Assembly (NCBI GenBank): GCA_049889355.1
Contig: JBMHDN010000054.1
Coordinates: forward strand, 1-44,565
DNA: 44,565 bases
Direction: 5' to 3'
Origin: JBMHDN01 sp049889355
Lineage (GTDB): Bacteria > Pseudomonadota > Alphaproteobacteria > Puniceispirillales > Puniceispirillaceae
The notes beneath the pieces were generated by a model. It searched no databases, was not told the DNA's origin, and was given only the letters and a program-made list of their open reading frames with translations. Below, piece after piece: positions 26,131 through 33,930 of this stretch (position 1 is its first letter; each line of letters begins with the position of its first letter). The position numbers were made by a program, and so were the translations under genes.

Positions 26131-27443
26131 ACCAGCCTCCCGGCTTTCTAGTCTCTGCACCTAATTCAGGGGCAGGCAAAACAACAGTGATGCTCGGGCT
26201 GCTGCGTGCTTTTCGCGATCGCGGCCTAAATGTTCAGCCTTTTAAAAGCGGGCCAGATTATATTGATCCCGCCTTTCATCTGGCAGCAGCAGGCCGCCCG
26301 TCTTTCAATCTTGATAGCTGGTCCATGTCACAAGATTTGATGTGCGGGCTGGCCAGTCAGGCAGCAGGGGCCGATTTGGTCATTGCCGAAGGCTCAATGG
26401 GCTTGTTTGATGGGGTGGCCAAGCCAGGTGCTTTTGGGCATGGGTCGAGCGCTGAGACAGCGCAGTTTTTTGGCTGGCCGGTTGTGTTGGTGCTGGATAT
26501 TGGCGGTCAGGCTCAATCAGCCGCCGCAACAGCCCTTGGTTTTGCGCAATATCACGCTGATTTGCCCTTTGCCGGTGTGATCCTCAACCGTGTGGCCAGT
26601 CCGCGTCATGAACGCCTGACCCGTCTTGGTATGGAAAAGGCAGGTATTCCTGTATTAGGTGTCTTGCCGAGACGCCGTGATTTGATGTTGCCAGAACGCC
26701 ACCTTGGCCTGATCCAAGCTGTGGAGCATCCTGATCTGGAAAAAGCGATTTCAGATTATGCCGCCTTCCTGTCTGAAAATGTAGATATGGACGCATTACA
26801 GGCATGTGCTCGTGCCAGCACCCGCGCTGAAATAGCTGATTTGGATTTACCGCCGCCGCCTGGTCAGCGCATTTCATTGGCCCGTGATGAAGCATTTTCT
26901 TTTACCTATCCGCATTTGCTGGCGCATTGGCGCGCAAAGGGCGCAGAGATTAGTTTCTTCTCTCCCTTGGCAGATGAAGTGCCAGATGAAGCTGCCGATG
27001 TGATTTGGCTGCCAGGTGGCTATCCTGAATTACATGCGGGCAGGTTGGCAGCCGCCAACCGCGCCTTTGACGCAATCCGTAACCATGCCAAAACCCGCCC
27101 TGTTCATGGGGAATGCGGGGGATATATGGCGCTCGGCGATGCGTTGGTTGATAAAGAGGGTATATCGCACAAAATGCTTGGTTTGCTGGGGCTTGTTACC
27201 AGCTATGAAAAGCGTAAATTCCATCTTGGCTATCGTCAGGCAGAGGTGGTAGAGGATACAAGCCTGTTCAAACAAGGCACAAAATGGCGGGGTCATGAAT
27301 TCCACTACAGCCAGATCTTGTCTCAGCCAGATACGCCATTGTTCCATGTGGTGGATGCACAAGGTGAGGCTGTGGCCGAAACCGGTTCGATGCGCGGCCA
27401 TGTAACAGGCTCATTTTTTCACATGATTTCAAAGGCAGACTGA
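26127..27443 (+). CDS. cobB: hydrogenobyrinic acid a,c-diamide synthase
   Basis: The 438-residue protein has an N-terminal dethiobiotin synthetase-like domain with P-loop APNSGAGKTT (residues 11-20) and FKSGPDYIDPAFH, and a C-terminal glutamine amidotransferase domain with WLPGGYPELHAGRLA and the nucleophile cysteine in HGECGGYMALG. It amidates the a and c acetate side chains with glutamine and ATP, making the substrate of the cobaltochelatase. Normal length for CobB/CbiA. It overlaps cobM by 4 bases and cobA by 1 base. Confidence 0.94.
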   Translation: MNQPPGFLVSAPNSGAGKTTVMLGLLRAFRDRGLNVQPFKSGPDYIDPAFHLAAAGRPSFNLDSWSMSQDLMCGLASQAAGADLVIAEGSMGLFDGVAKPGAFGHGSSAETAQFFGWPVVLVLDIGGQAQSAAATALGFAQYHADLPFAGVILNRVASPRHERLTRLGMEKAGIPVLGVLPRRRDLMLPERHLGLIQAVEHPDLEKAISDYAAFLSENVDMDALQACARASTRAEIADLDLPPPPGQRISLARDEAFSFTYPHLLAHWRAKGAEISFFSPLADEVPDEAADVIWLPGGYPELHAGRLAAANRAFDAIRNHAKTRPVHGECGGYMALGDALVDKEGISHKMLGLLGLVTSYEKRKFHLGYRQAEVVEDTSLFKQGTKWRGHEFHYSQILSQPDTPLFHVVDAQGEAVAETGSMRGHVTGSFFHMISKAD

Positions 27444-28195
27444 TGGCAGGTTTTGTGAGTTTTGTGAGTTCTGGTCCTGGTGATCCTGAATTATTGACGG
27501 TGAAAGCGGTCAACAGGCTCAAAAAGGCGGATGCCATTTTATTTGATGATCTCTCAGCTGGTCCTATTCTTAGCCATGCCCGCCCTGATGCGGATTTGGT
27601 CGGGGTTGGCAAACGCGCAAACCGCCCCTCTCCAAAACAGCATGCGGTCAGCCGGCTTTTGGTCGATTATGCGCGTGCTGGGGGTCATATTGTACGCTTA
27701 AAATCAGGTGATGGCGGTTTGTTTGGACGGCTGGAAGAAGAGCTGGTTGCTTTACGTGAAGCGGGCATTGAATATGAAATAATCCCAGGAGTTTCCTCTG
27801 CTTTTGCCGCAGCAGCAGCTGCTGGTATTCCGCTCACCCGCCGGCTAACCGCGCGGCGTATCCAGTTTGTTACCGGTCATGATGTGACAGGCGAATTGCC
27901 AGAAAATTTGAATTGGGCAGCGCTCGCGGATCCGATGGCCACTACGGTTGTATTTATGGGTAAACGCACCTTTGCCGCGTTGCAAAAATCTCTTGAAACA
28001 CATGGCTTGCCTGGCTCAACACCGGCGATGCTGGCTGAGGCTGTTGGCACGGCAGATCAGAAATTAAGCCGGATGAGCATGGCAGAGCTGGCCGCTTATT
28101 TAAACGAGACCAGTTCAACCACACCGGCGCTGATTTTATATGGACCGCTCGCTGATATGGATGAACCAGATTCGGATGAGGCAGATGGCACTTAA
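27443..28195 (+). CDS. cobA: uroporphyrinogen-III C-methyltransferase
   Basis: This is a single-domain SUMT of 250 residues without the CysG dehydrogenase/chelatase part. Motifs are SSGPGDPELLTVKAVNRL with the C-terminal half starting at the PxGDPELLT-like block, LFDDLSAGPILS, VRLKSGDGGLFGRLEEE, and PGVSSAFAAAAAAGIPLTRR. It makes precorrin-2 from uroporphyrinogen III with two SAM, the entry step to B12 (and, in many bacteria, siroheme). The usual second-position Pro is Ser here (VSSGPGDPE), a common family variation. It begins on the last base of the cobB stop codon. Confidence 0.92.
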   Translation: MAGFVSFVSSGPGDPELLTVKAVNRLKKADAILFDDLSAGPILSHARPDADLVGVGKRANRPSPKQHAVSRLLVDYARAGGHIVRLKSGDGGLFGRLEEELVALREAGIEYEIIPGVSSAFAAAAAAGIPLTRRLTARRIQFVTGHDVTGELPENLNWAALADPMATTVVFMGKRTFAALQKSLETHGLPGSTPAMLAEAVGTADQKLSRMSMAELAAYLNETSSTTPALILYGPLADMDEPDSDEADGT

Positions 28196-28949
28196 TCTCT
28201 ATCTTGTTGGGATCGGGACAGGCAATCCGGATCATGTCACCATGCAGGCGGTGCGCCAGCTTGAACAAGCTGAGGTCATTTTAGTTCCGCGCAAAGGCAG
28301 CTCAAAATCGGATTTAGCAGAATTAAGACATCAGATTTGCGAGACCTTACTTGGTGATAATGCCCCGCCTATCGTTGAATTTGATTTGCCGGTGCGTGAT
28401 GCTGATAAACGTTATCTGGATGCGGTTGATGATTGGCATGATGCGATTGCGATTGTCTGGCAAGAGGCGATTGAAAGCGCATCAGCGGTGATCGGTAATA
28501 TGCCAGCATCAGCTGGATTGCTGATTTGGGGCGATCCCTCCTTATATGATAGCTCGCTTAGGATTGCCGCACGCCTCAACCCAAAGCCTGAAATCACTAT
28601 GATACCTGGTATCACTTCTGTTCAGGCGCTCACCGCTGCGCATAAAATACCGGTGAACGAGCTGGGCGCGCCCTTTACCATCACCACAGGACGGCAATTG
28701 CGTGATAAGGGCTTCCCCGCTGAGGTGGATACAGCCATTTTCATGTTGGATGGGCAGTGCTCTTTTACCAGTTTGGACATGGTGCAATTTGATATTTTCT
28801 GGGGCGCCTATCTGGGCATGAAAGAAGAGATTATCTGTGCAGGCAGGTTAGATGAGGTGGCGGCGCAGATTATCGAAATGCGAGCGGTTGCCCGTGCCGA
28901 GCATGGCTGGATTATGGATTGCTATCTCTTGAGGCGGCGGCATGGCTGA
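28185..28949 (+). CDS. cobF: precorrin-6A synthase (deacetylating)
   Basis: The 254-residue methylase has LVGIGTGNPDHVTMQAVRQL at its N-terminus and the CobF-type VPRKGSSKSDLAELR block, then LLIWGDPSLYDSSLRI. CobF methylates C1 of precorrin-5 and releases the extruded acetyl as acetate, a step specific to the aerobic pathway. I start at the ATG at 28185, with GAGG just upstream, giving an 11-base overlap with cobA. The earlier in-frame ATGs would only add residues translated from the end of cobA. Confidence 0.92.
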   Translation: MALNLYLVGIGTGNPDHVTMQAVRQLEQAEVILVPRKGSSKSDLAELRHQICETLLGDNAPPIVEFDLPVRDADKRYLDAVDDWHDAIAIVWQEAIESASAVIGNMPASAGLLIWGDPSLYDSSLRIAARLNPKPEITMIPGITSVQALTAAHKIPVNELGAPFTITTGRQLRDKGFPAEVDTAIFMLDGQCSFTSLDMVQFDIFWGAYLGMKEEIICAGRLDEVAAQIIEMRAVARAEHGWIMDCYLLRRRHG

Positions 28950-29820
28950 GCGGCACCTCTTTATATTCGGGCTGGGTTATGTTGGGGTGCATCTGGCCAC
29001 AGAGCTGAGCAAAAAAGGCTGGAAAATCACCGGTACAACACGCAATCCAGATAAATTTATAGATCCCCTCTCAGGGCAAAAAACAATCCCGGATGACTGG
29101 ACCATTCTGCCGTTTGAAGATGGCACAGCGATCCCAGAATTAGCACAACATCTGGACAGTGCAAGCCATGTGATCACCACCATATCAGCCCTTGCCGGTC
29201 ATGATCCGGTGATGGCAACCCACAAGAAAGACATGCGCGGCTTTAGCGGCTGGGCCGGCTATGTTTCGGCGACCTCTGTTTATCCGGATCAAGAAGAGGG
29301 GTTTATTGATGAGGATGTGCCAGCTGACCCCGCAACAAAGCGTGGCCGTCATCGGGTGGAGGCAGAAAATCAGTGGCGCGATATCTGTCAGGCTGAAATC
29401 CTGAGGGTGGCAGGTATTTATGGGCCGGGGCGCAATGCCATTGAAGCGTTGCAGCAAGGGCGAGCCCGTATCATCGAAAAACAAGGTCAACTTTCAAACC
29501 GGATTCACCAGAGCGATATCACCAAAATTATATGTGCAGCGATGGACAGACCACGTCCTGAGCGTATCGTGAATCTATGTGATGAAGAGCCGGCCCCGCA
29601 AGGCGAGGTGGTGCGCTATGCAGCTCAATTGCTGGGTGTTGAACCGCCAGAACCTATCCCTTTTGAACAGGCAGAGCTGACCCCAATGGCGCGATCTTTT
29701 TATGTCTCGCGCCGGCGTTTGCGCTCTAAGATCATTGGCCCAGAGCTGGGCATAGAGTTAGATTATCCCACTTACCGTGAGGGATTGCGCGCGTTGTTAG
29801 AAGGACAGGAAAAAGCCTGA
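28942..29820 (+). CDS. NAD(P)-dependent epimerase/dehydratase-like protein (YeeZ-like SDR)
   Basis: The product is an extended short-chain dehydrogenase/reductase-like protein of 292 residues with the Rossmann motif IFGLGYVGVHLA (residues 7-18) and a sugar-epimerase-like region VSATSVYPDQEEG and ILRVAGIYGPGRNA (catalytic Tyr probably in SVYPD or a variant). The substrate is unknown. It overlaps cobF by 8 bases and ends the cob operon, so it is co-transcribed with B12 genes although no step of the pathway is missing a reductase of this fold. A role in nucleotide-sugar or cofactor repair is possible but unsupported. It converges with the PhnD-like gene, 11 bases away, over a small hairpin (AGGCT 29824-29828 with AGCCT 29834-29838). 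Confidence 0.8.
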   Translation: MAERHLFIFGLGYVGVHLATELSKKGWKITGTTRNPDKFIDPLSGQKTIPDDWTILPFEDGTAIPELAQHLDSASHVITTISALAGHDPVMATHKKDMRGFSGWAGYVSATSVYPDQEEGFIDEDVPADPATKRGRHRVEAENQWRDICQAEILRVAGIYGPGRNAIEALQQGRARIIEKQGQLSNRIHQSDITKIICAAMDRPRPERIVNLCDEEPAPQGEVVRYAAQLLGVEPPEPIPFEQAELTPMARSFYVSRRRLRSKIIGPELGIELDYPTYREGLRALLEGQEKA

Positions 29821-29831
29821 TTGAGGCTTAT

Positions 29832-30590
29832 TCAGCCTGGCCAGCCAGATTGAGCAACACGTTTTGTAATAATATCAAAGGTGCGCTCGTCCAAAACCGT
29901 GATACCGCGTAAATCAAGCATTTCAGCCAAATCTTGCCAGGCGGGCTCAGACTGAAATGAAATCAGGCGTTTTTGCATCTCAGCTTTGATAGCGTCTGGC
30001 AAGGCAGGATCGCAAATCAGCGGCAGGCCTGGATGCGCGGGGGTCTTGTCAATAATCGCGATGGTGTCAGCTATTTCAGGAAAAGCTTTGGATTGAAGCG
30101 CAAAAGAAAGCGCGTCAATCGCCGCACAATCAGCGCGCCTGTCCATCACCGCTTGGATTGAGCCAAGATGGCTGGCTGTCATGACATGGCTGGATTTCGG
30201 GAAAGCTTTATTTGCGCTATTGAGATGGGCAGAAAAGTTGAGATCACCTGAAAAAGACCCATAATAATTGACACCAATTTTATGCTGGCCAGGGTCCAGG
30301 TCAGCCAGATTTTTGATAGCTGAATCTACATGGGTGATGATAAAGGATTGATAATGACCATCTGGCACGTCCCTATCCGCAACTGAAAAGCTGGCCAGAT
30401 AATGAAAGCCAGGATGAGACGAGTCTTCTTTTGCGGTCACATATTCGATACCGCAATATTGTCCCAATATTGGTATGCTGGTCTGCGCCTGCGCTGAGCC
30501 TATATCAAGGTCACTGAGTACATGTTCTGCAAGGGCGTCAAAGGCAGGCTTGCTTGTCTCATTTTCATACATGTTCAGCTTGATATGCAT
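29832..30590 (-). CDS. PhnD-like substrate-binding fold protein without a signal peptide
   Basis: This 252-residue protein resembles the phosphate/phosphonate binding-protein family (COG3221-like, type 2 periplasmic-binding fold). N-terminal residues include LNMYENETSKPAF, with later GQYCGIEYVT, KIGVNYYGSFSG and AVMDRRADCAAIDALSFAL, the hinge and second-lobe pattern of that family. There is no signal peptide or lipobox: the chain starts MHIKLNMYE and enters the fold at once. No phosphonate permease or ATPase is nearby. It is probably cytoplasmic, and the binding fold could serve as a sensor or enzyme. It lies 4 bases downstream of the AraC regulator gene, suggesting co-transcription. Function unknown. 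Confidence 0.7.
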   Translation of the reverse strand: MHIKLNMYENETSKPAFDALAEHVLSDLDIGSAQAQTSIPILGQYCGIEYVTAKEDSSHPGFHYLASFSVADRDVPDGHYQSFIITHVDSAIKNLADLDPGQHKIGVNYYGSFSGDLNFSAHLNSANKAFPKSSHVMTASHLGSIQAVMDRRADCAAIDALSFALQSKAFPEIADTIAIIDKTPAHPGLPLICDPALPDAIKAEMQKRLISFQSEPAWQDLAEMLDLRGITVLDERTFDIITKRVAQSGWPG

Positions 30591-30594
30591 CTTA

Positions 30595-31437
30595 TCATGA
30601 TCCCGATTGTCTGAAGGCCTGCGGTGGCATGCCTTCTTCTAAGGCAAAAATTTCATAAAAGCGAGAGAGCGATCCAAATCCGCTATCCATCGCAATGGTC
30701 AGGATTTTTTCATCTGTGGCCAGCAAGGCTGATTTTGCATGATATAAACGAAGCCGGTTCAAATAGGTTTTAATCGAGAGATTTAAAGTCTTTTGAAACA
30801 AGGTCATGGCATAGCCTTGGGATACACCGCCTGCATTAGCAATATCTGAGATGGCGATCGGCTGTGTGTAATGTTCAGCCATGAAACGGATCATCTTGTG
30901 AATGCGTCCTATCTGGCGGTTGGTCTTGCCAGCAGGCATGGCGGCTAATGGATCGCTGGGTGTTGTCCAGCCATCTAGGCATTGCCGCTTGATACGACAA
31001 TCTAATTCTGTGCGCGCCAATTCAATTTTAGCCGGATGTTGGCTTTCATAATCTTCAAGCCAGCTTTCAAACAGCATAGGATCTGTGCCTGAAATAGTCT
31101 CAGCGCTTATTAAATGACCAGAGAGCAGCCGTTCAATGACCTCTTCTTGAATGCCTAGATTTAGCCATTCTTGGAGCGGTACATTGGCTACATAAATATG
31201 GCCTTCTCCCTCAATTTTTGTGACCTTATGGGGTAATTGGGCCCAGAGCAGATTAAGTTGGCCTGCTTGTGCAATCGCTGGTCCAGCATGGGTGGTGAAA
31301 TAGACAGCACAATTCATGGTGAGCAATATTTCAACATGACTATGCACATGGCTAGCTGCCATGACCACAGGTCTGTGTTTTTGCACAAAAAAGCCATCTG
31401 GGAAGAGATGAGCTGATGGGATAAAGCGGTTTTCCAT
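30595..31437 (-). CDS. AraC-family transcriptional regulator
   Basis: The 280-residue protein has an N-terminal cupin-like sensing domain (HVHSHVEILLTMNCAVYF at about 26-43) and a C-terminal double helix-turn-helix (about 180-276): ISDIANAGGVSQGYAMTLFQ and then IAMDSGFGSLSRFYEIF. N-terminal cupin plus C-terminal HTH is typical of sugar-responsive activators. It is divergent from the galactoside transport operon, with three phased CGGAA repeats between them, so I infer it controls that operon, probably as an activator. The ATG lies about 8 bases from its own -10 and has no Shine-Dalgarno, suggesting a leaderless mRNA. Confidence 0.88.
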   Translation of the reverse strand: MENRFIPSAHLFPDGFFVQKHRPVVMAASHVHSHVEILLTMNCAVYFTTHAGPAIAQAGQLNLLWAQLPHKVTKIEGEGHIYVANVPLQEWLNLGIQEEVIERLLSGHLISAETISGTDPMLFESWLEDYESQHPAKIELARTELDCRIKRQCLDGWTTPSDPLAAMPAGKTNRQIGRIHKMIRFMAEHYTQPIAISDIANAGGVSQGYAMTLFQKTLNLSIKTYLNRLRLYHAKSALLATDEKILTIAMDSGFGSLSRFYEIFALEEGMPPQAFRQSGS

Positions 31438-31444
31438 AGGTTAA

Positions 31445-31473
31445 AATATAATTTAATTTCGGAATAACTTCAA
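31445..31473 (-). promoter_or_regulatory. promoter of the AraC regulator gene
   Basis: Read on the minus strand: -35 TTGAAG (31473-31468), a 17-base spacer and -10 TATATT (31450-31445). Transcription would start near 31438, next to the ATG at 31437. The first CGGAA repeat lies within the spacer (31460-31464), which would allow autoregulation. Confidence 0.55.
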
Positions 31474-31516
31474 AAAAAATATGAGAAAACCGGAAATGAA
31501 TATCAGAATTACGGAA
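31460..31516 (+). promoter_or_regulatory. three helically phased CGGAA repeats, probable AraC-type operator
   Basis: CGGAA occurs in direct orientation at 31460-31464, 31491-31495 and 31512-31516. The steps are 31 and 21 bases, close to three and two helical turns, so all three face the same side of the DNA. Directly repeated half-sites about 21 bases apart are typical for AraC proteins, and an araC-type gene flanks the site. Which regulator binds is inference. Confidence 0.5.
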
Positions 31517-31557
31517 GCAGCAACCCGAAAAATACCGTCATTATTTAAACACATATG

Positions 31558-31585
31558 TTGGCATCGGCTGGTAGCAGCCAGCCAA
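31558..31585 (+). promoter_or_regulatory. hairpin in the leader of the sugar-binding protein gene
   Basis: TTGGC (31558-31562) pairs with GCCAA (31581-31585) and GGCTG (31566-31570) with CAGCC (31575-31579) around a GTAG loop, with a 3-base/1-base internal bulge. It lies 54 bases before the ATG of the binding protein. No T-run follows, so it is not a terminator; an mRNA-stabilising or protein-binding role is possible. Confidence 0.4.
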
Positions 31586-31639
31586 TGCTAGAAAGAGCCG
31601 GTTTGCTGTTGCATCCTGGCTGAAATTGGGAGGAACCTC

Positions 31640-32884
31640 ATGAAAAAGACACTTGCCGCACTGGCTGCGATTGCCTCGGTTGGTTTGTCATCTGTTGCAG
31701 GGGCGGGCACACTCGTCATCAACACAGATACATCTGACCCAGCACCAAAGGCCGCGTTTGAATATATCATTAAAAAGTTCGAAGCTGAAAATCCGGATGT
31801 TACCGTTGAATGGAACCTGTTTGACCATGAGGGTTACAAGCAGTCTATCCGTAACTTCCTGAACACCAATCCACCAGATGTTGCCAACTGGTATGCGGGC
31901 AACCGTATGCGTCCGTTTGTGCGCGCAGGTCTGTTCGAAGATGTTTCTGACATCTGGGCTGACACAGGCTGGCAGGATGGTGAGCTGTCCAACTCAATGG
32001 AACATGCCAAAAAGTCCATGACCATTGCTGGTCGCCAGTGGGGTGTGCCTTACACCTATTATCAGTGGGGCGTGTATTACCGCAAAGATATCTTTGAAAA
32101 TCTGGGCATTGCCGTGCCACAGAATTTCGATGAGTTCGTTGCTGCTTGTGCCAAGCTGAAAGAAAATGGCATCACACCAATCACCATCGGTTCAAAGTAT
32201 CTGTGGACCACAGCTGGTGTGTTTGACTATCTGAACCTGCGCACAAACGGCTATGAGTTCCACATGGATCTGGCCCTTGGTAATGTGCCGTACACAGACC
32301 CACGCGTACAAGCGACCTTTGATAACTGGGATCGTCTTGTAAAGCCTGGCTATTTCATTGAAAACCATGCGGCCTATAGCTGGCAGGAAGCACTCACCCC
32401 AATGGTGAAGGGCGAAGCTGCGATGTATGTGATGGGTAACTTTGCGGTTGCACCGCTGCGTGAAGCTGGCCTGACAGATGATCAGCTGGGCTTCTTCCAG
32501 TTCCCAGAAATCACACCTGGCATTCCAATGGCTGAAGAAGCACCAACAGATACAGTGCACATCCCAGCTAAAGCGAAGAACAAGACAGACGCTAAGCGCT
32601 TCTTGATCTTCATGGCACGTGCTGATGTACAGACCGAAGTCAACAAAATCTTGGGTCAGCTGCCAATTAACGCTAGCTCAACAGTTGCTGATGACAAGTT
32701 CCTGAAGGCCGGTAACAAGATGCTGAACAATGCCTATGCAATGGCTCAGTTCTATGACCGTGATGCCCCAGCTGAAATGGCTTCAGCCGGCATGAAGGGC
32801 TTCCAGGAATATATGGTGAAGCCTGAGCGTCGCCAGAAGATTCTGGAGCGTCTGGAAAAGGCACGCCAGCGCGTCTACAAGTAA
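31640..32884 (+). CDS. sugar ABC transporter substrate-binding protein (extracellular family 1)
   Basis: The 414-residue periplasmic protein has a signal peptide (MKKTLAALAAIASVGLSSVA, cleavage probably after GAG or VAGA near residue 23). The mature part shows family 1 solute-binding features: YIIKKFEAENPDVTVEWN, PPDVANWYAGNRMRPF, KGEAAMYVMGNF and the C-terminal YMVKPERRQKILERL. It delivers a sugar to the two permeases downstream; the GH4, GH42, galT and galK genes point to galactosides. A GGGAGG site sits 5 bases before the ATG. Codon choice is strongly biased (AAC, TTC, AAG, GGT, CTG) compared with neighbours, as in highly expressed genes. A terminator follows before the permeases. Confidence 0.92.
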   Translation: MKKTLAALAAIASVGLSSVAGAGTLVINTDTSDPAPKAAFEYIIKKFEAENPDVTVEWNLFDHEGYKQSIRNFLNTNPPDVANWYAGNRMRPFVRAGLFEDVSDIWADTGWQDGELSNSMEHAKKSMTIAGRQWGVPYTYYQWGVYYRKDIFENLGIAVPQNFDEFVAACAKLKENGITPITIGSKYLWTTAGVFDYLNLRTNGYEFHMDLALGNVPYTDPRVQATFDNWDRLVKPGYFIENHAAYSWQEALTPMVKGEAAMYVMGNFAVAPLREAGLTDDQLGFFQFPEITPGIPMAEEAPTDTVHIPAKAKNKTDAKRFLIFMARADVQTEVNKILGQLPINASSTVADDKFLKAGNKMLNNAYAMAQFYDRDAPAEMASAGMKGFQEYMVKPERRQKILERLEKARQRVYK

Positions 32885-32895
32885 ACCGCTATACA

Positions 32896-32929
32896 GACAG
32901 GGGCAGTCTGACTGCCTCTGTCTTTTTTT
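32896..32929 (+). terminator. strong rho-independent terminator/attenuator between binding protein and permeases
   Basis: An 11-base stem (32896-32906 with 32912-32922, one G-T pair) encloses a 5-base loop and is followed by seven T (32923-32929). It starts 12 bases after the binding-protein stop, inside what is otherwise one operon. Partial read-through would give far more binding protein than permease. Confidence 0.88.
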
Positions 32930-32961
32930 ATCTTTATTTTTTAATCTCTTTTTTCCCGTTA

Positions 32962-33927
32962 ATGGAAATGCCCAACATGGCCTCACCGCGCATATCATCT
33001 CAGCCAAATTCAGCAAGTTCTGCTGCTTTTGTGCGGCGCTCAAGCTGGTGGAAGCGCAATCAGCAGCAAATTACGCCTTGGCTTTTTTTGATGCCTGGCT
33101 TGCTGTTTTTTTCGGTCTATGTCCTGATGCCTATTGGCCGGTCTATCGGCATTTCATTGTATGAATGGGACGGTTTGTCACCTGCTGAATATATTGGGAT
33201 CGCCAATTATATTGAGCTGATGGATGATGAGGAATTTTACGTTTCTCTATGGAATAATCTGCGCTGGCTGATTTGTTTTATGCTCGCTGTGCCGATTGGC
33301 CTAGCAATAGCACTCTTTCTCAATCAAACGATTTTTGGGATCCGCGTGATCAAGTCGCTTTTCTTCTTCCCTTTTGTGATCTCACAAGCGGTTATTGGCC
33401 TCATCTTTACTTGGTTTTACGAGCCGAATTACGGCATTATTGCGCCGATTTTGAACATGGTCGGCTGGGATGGTTGGGCCATTCTGGCAGATGAAGAATA
33501 TGCCACCTATGGCATTATCTTTGCTGGTCTTTATCCGCAAATCGCCTATTGCATGATCCTCTATTTGACAGGTCTGAATAACATCAGCTCAGATCAGATT
33601 GAGGCAGGGCGCATGGATGGGGCTAAAGGCTGGTCTCTTTTCTGGAATATCATTTTGCCGCAATTGCGCCCGGCTACCTTCATTGCGGTGGTGGTGACTG
33701 TTATTGGGGCGCTGCGCAGTTTTGATATGATTGCGATTATGACACAAGGTGGCCCGTGGGGCTCAACCAATGTGCTGGCTTACTTCATGTTTGAACAGGC
33801 GCTCAGTGAATATGGCTATCGCATGGGATATGGCTCAGCCATTGCGACGATTTTGTTCACCATCATGCTGTTCTATATTCTGTTCTTTATCTATCGCATG
33901 TATCGCGATGAAAAGCGGGGCCTGTAG
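32962..33927 (+). CDS. sugar ABC transporter permease (MalF/UgpA type)
   Basis: The 321-residue inner-membrane subunit has a basic N-terminal tail and six hydrophobic spans from about residue 45. The ATPase-contacting EAA loop is visible as IEAGRMDGAKGWSLFWNIILPQLRP. It pairs with the second permease, which starts 3 bases after its stop. The ATG at 32962 lacks a convincing Shine-Dalgarno; ATGs at 32968 and 32977 are in frame, so the start is uncertain by a few residues. Confidence 0.9.
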   Translation: MEMPNMASPRISSQPNSASSAAFVRRSSWWKRNQQQITPWLFLMPGLLFFSVYVLMPIGRSIGISLYEWDGLSPAEYIGIANYIELMDDEEFYVSLWNNLRWLICFMLAVPIGLAIALFLNQTIFGIRVIKSLFFFPFVISQAVIGLIFTWFYEPNYGIIAPILNMVGWDGWAILADEEYATYGIIFAGLYPQIAYCMILYLTGLNNISSDQIEAGRMDGAKGWSLFWNIILPQLRPATFIAVVVTVIGALRSFDMIAIMTQGGPWGSTNVLAYFMFEQALSEYGYRMGYGSAIATILFTIMLFYILFFIYRMYRDEKRGL

Positions 33928-33930
33928 ATT

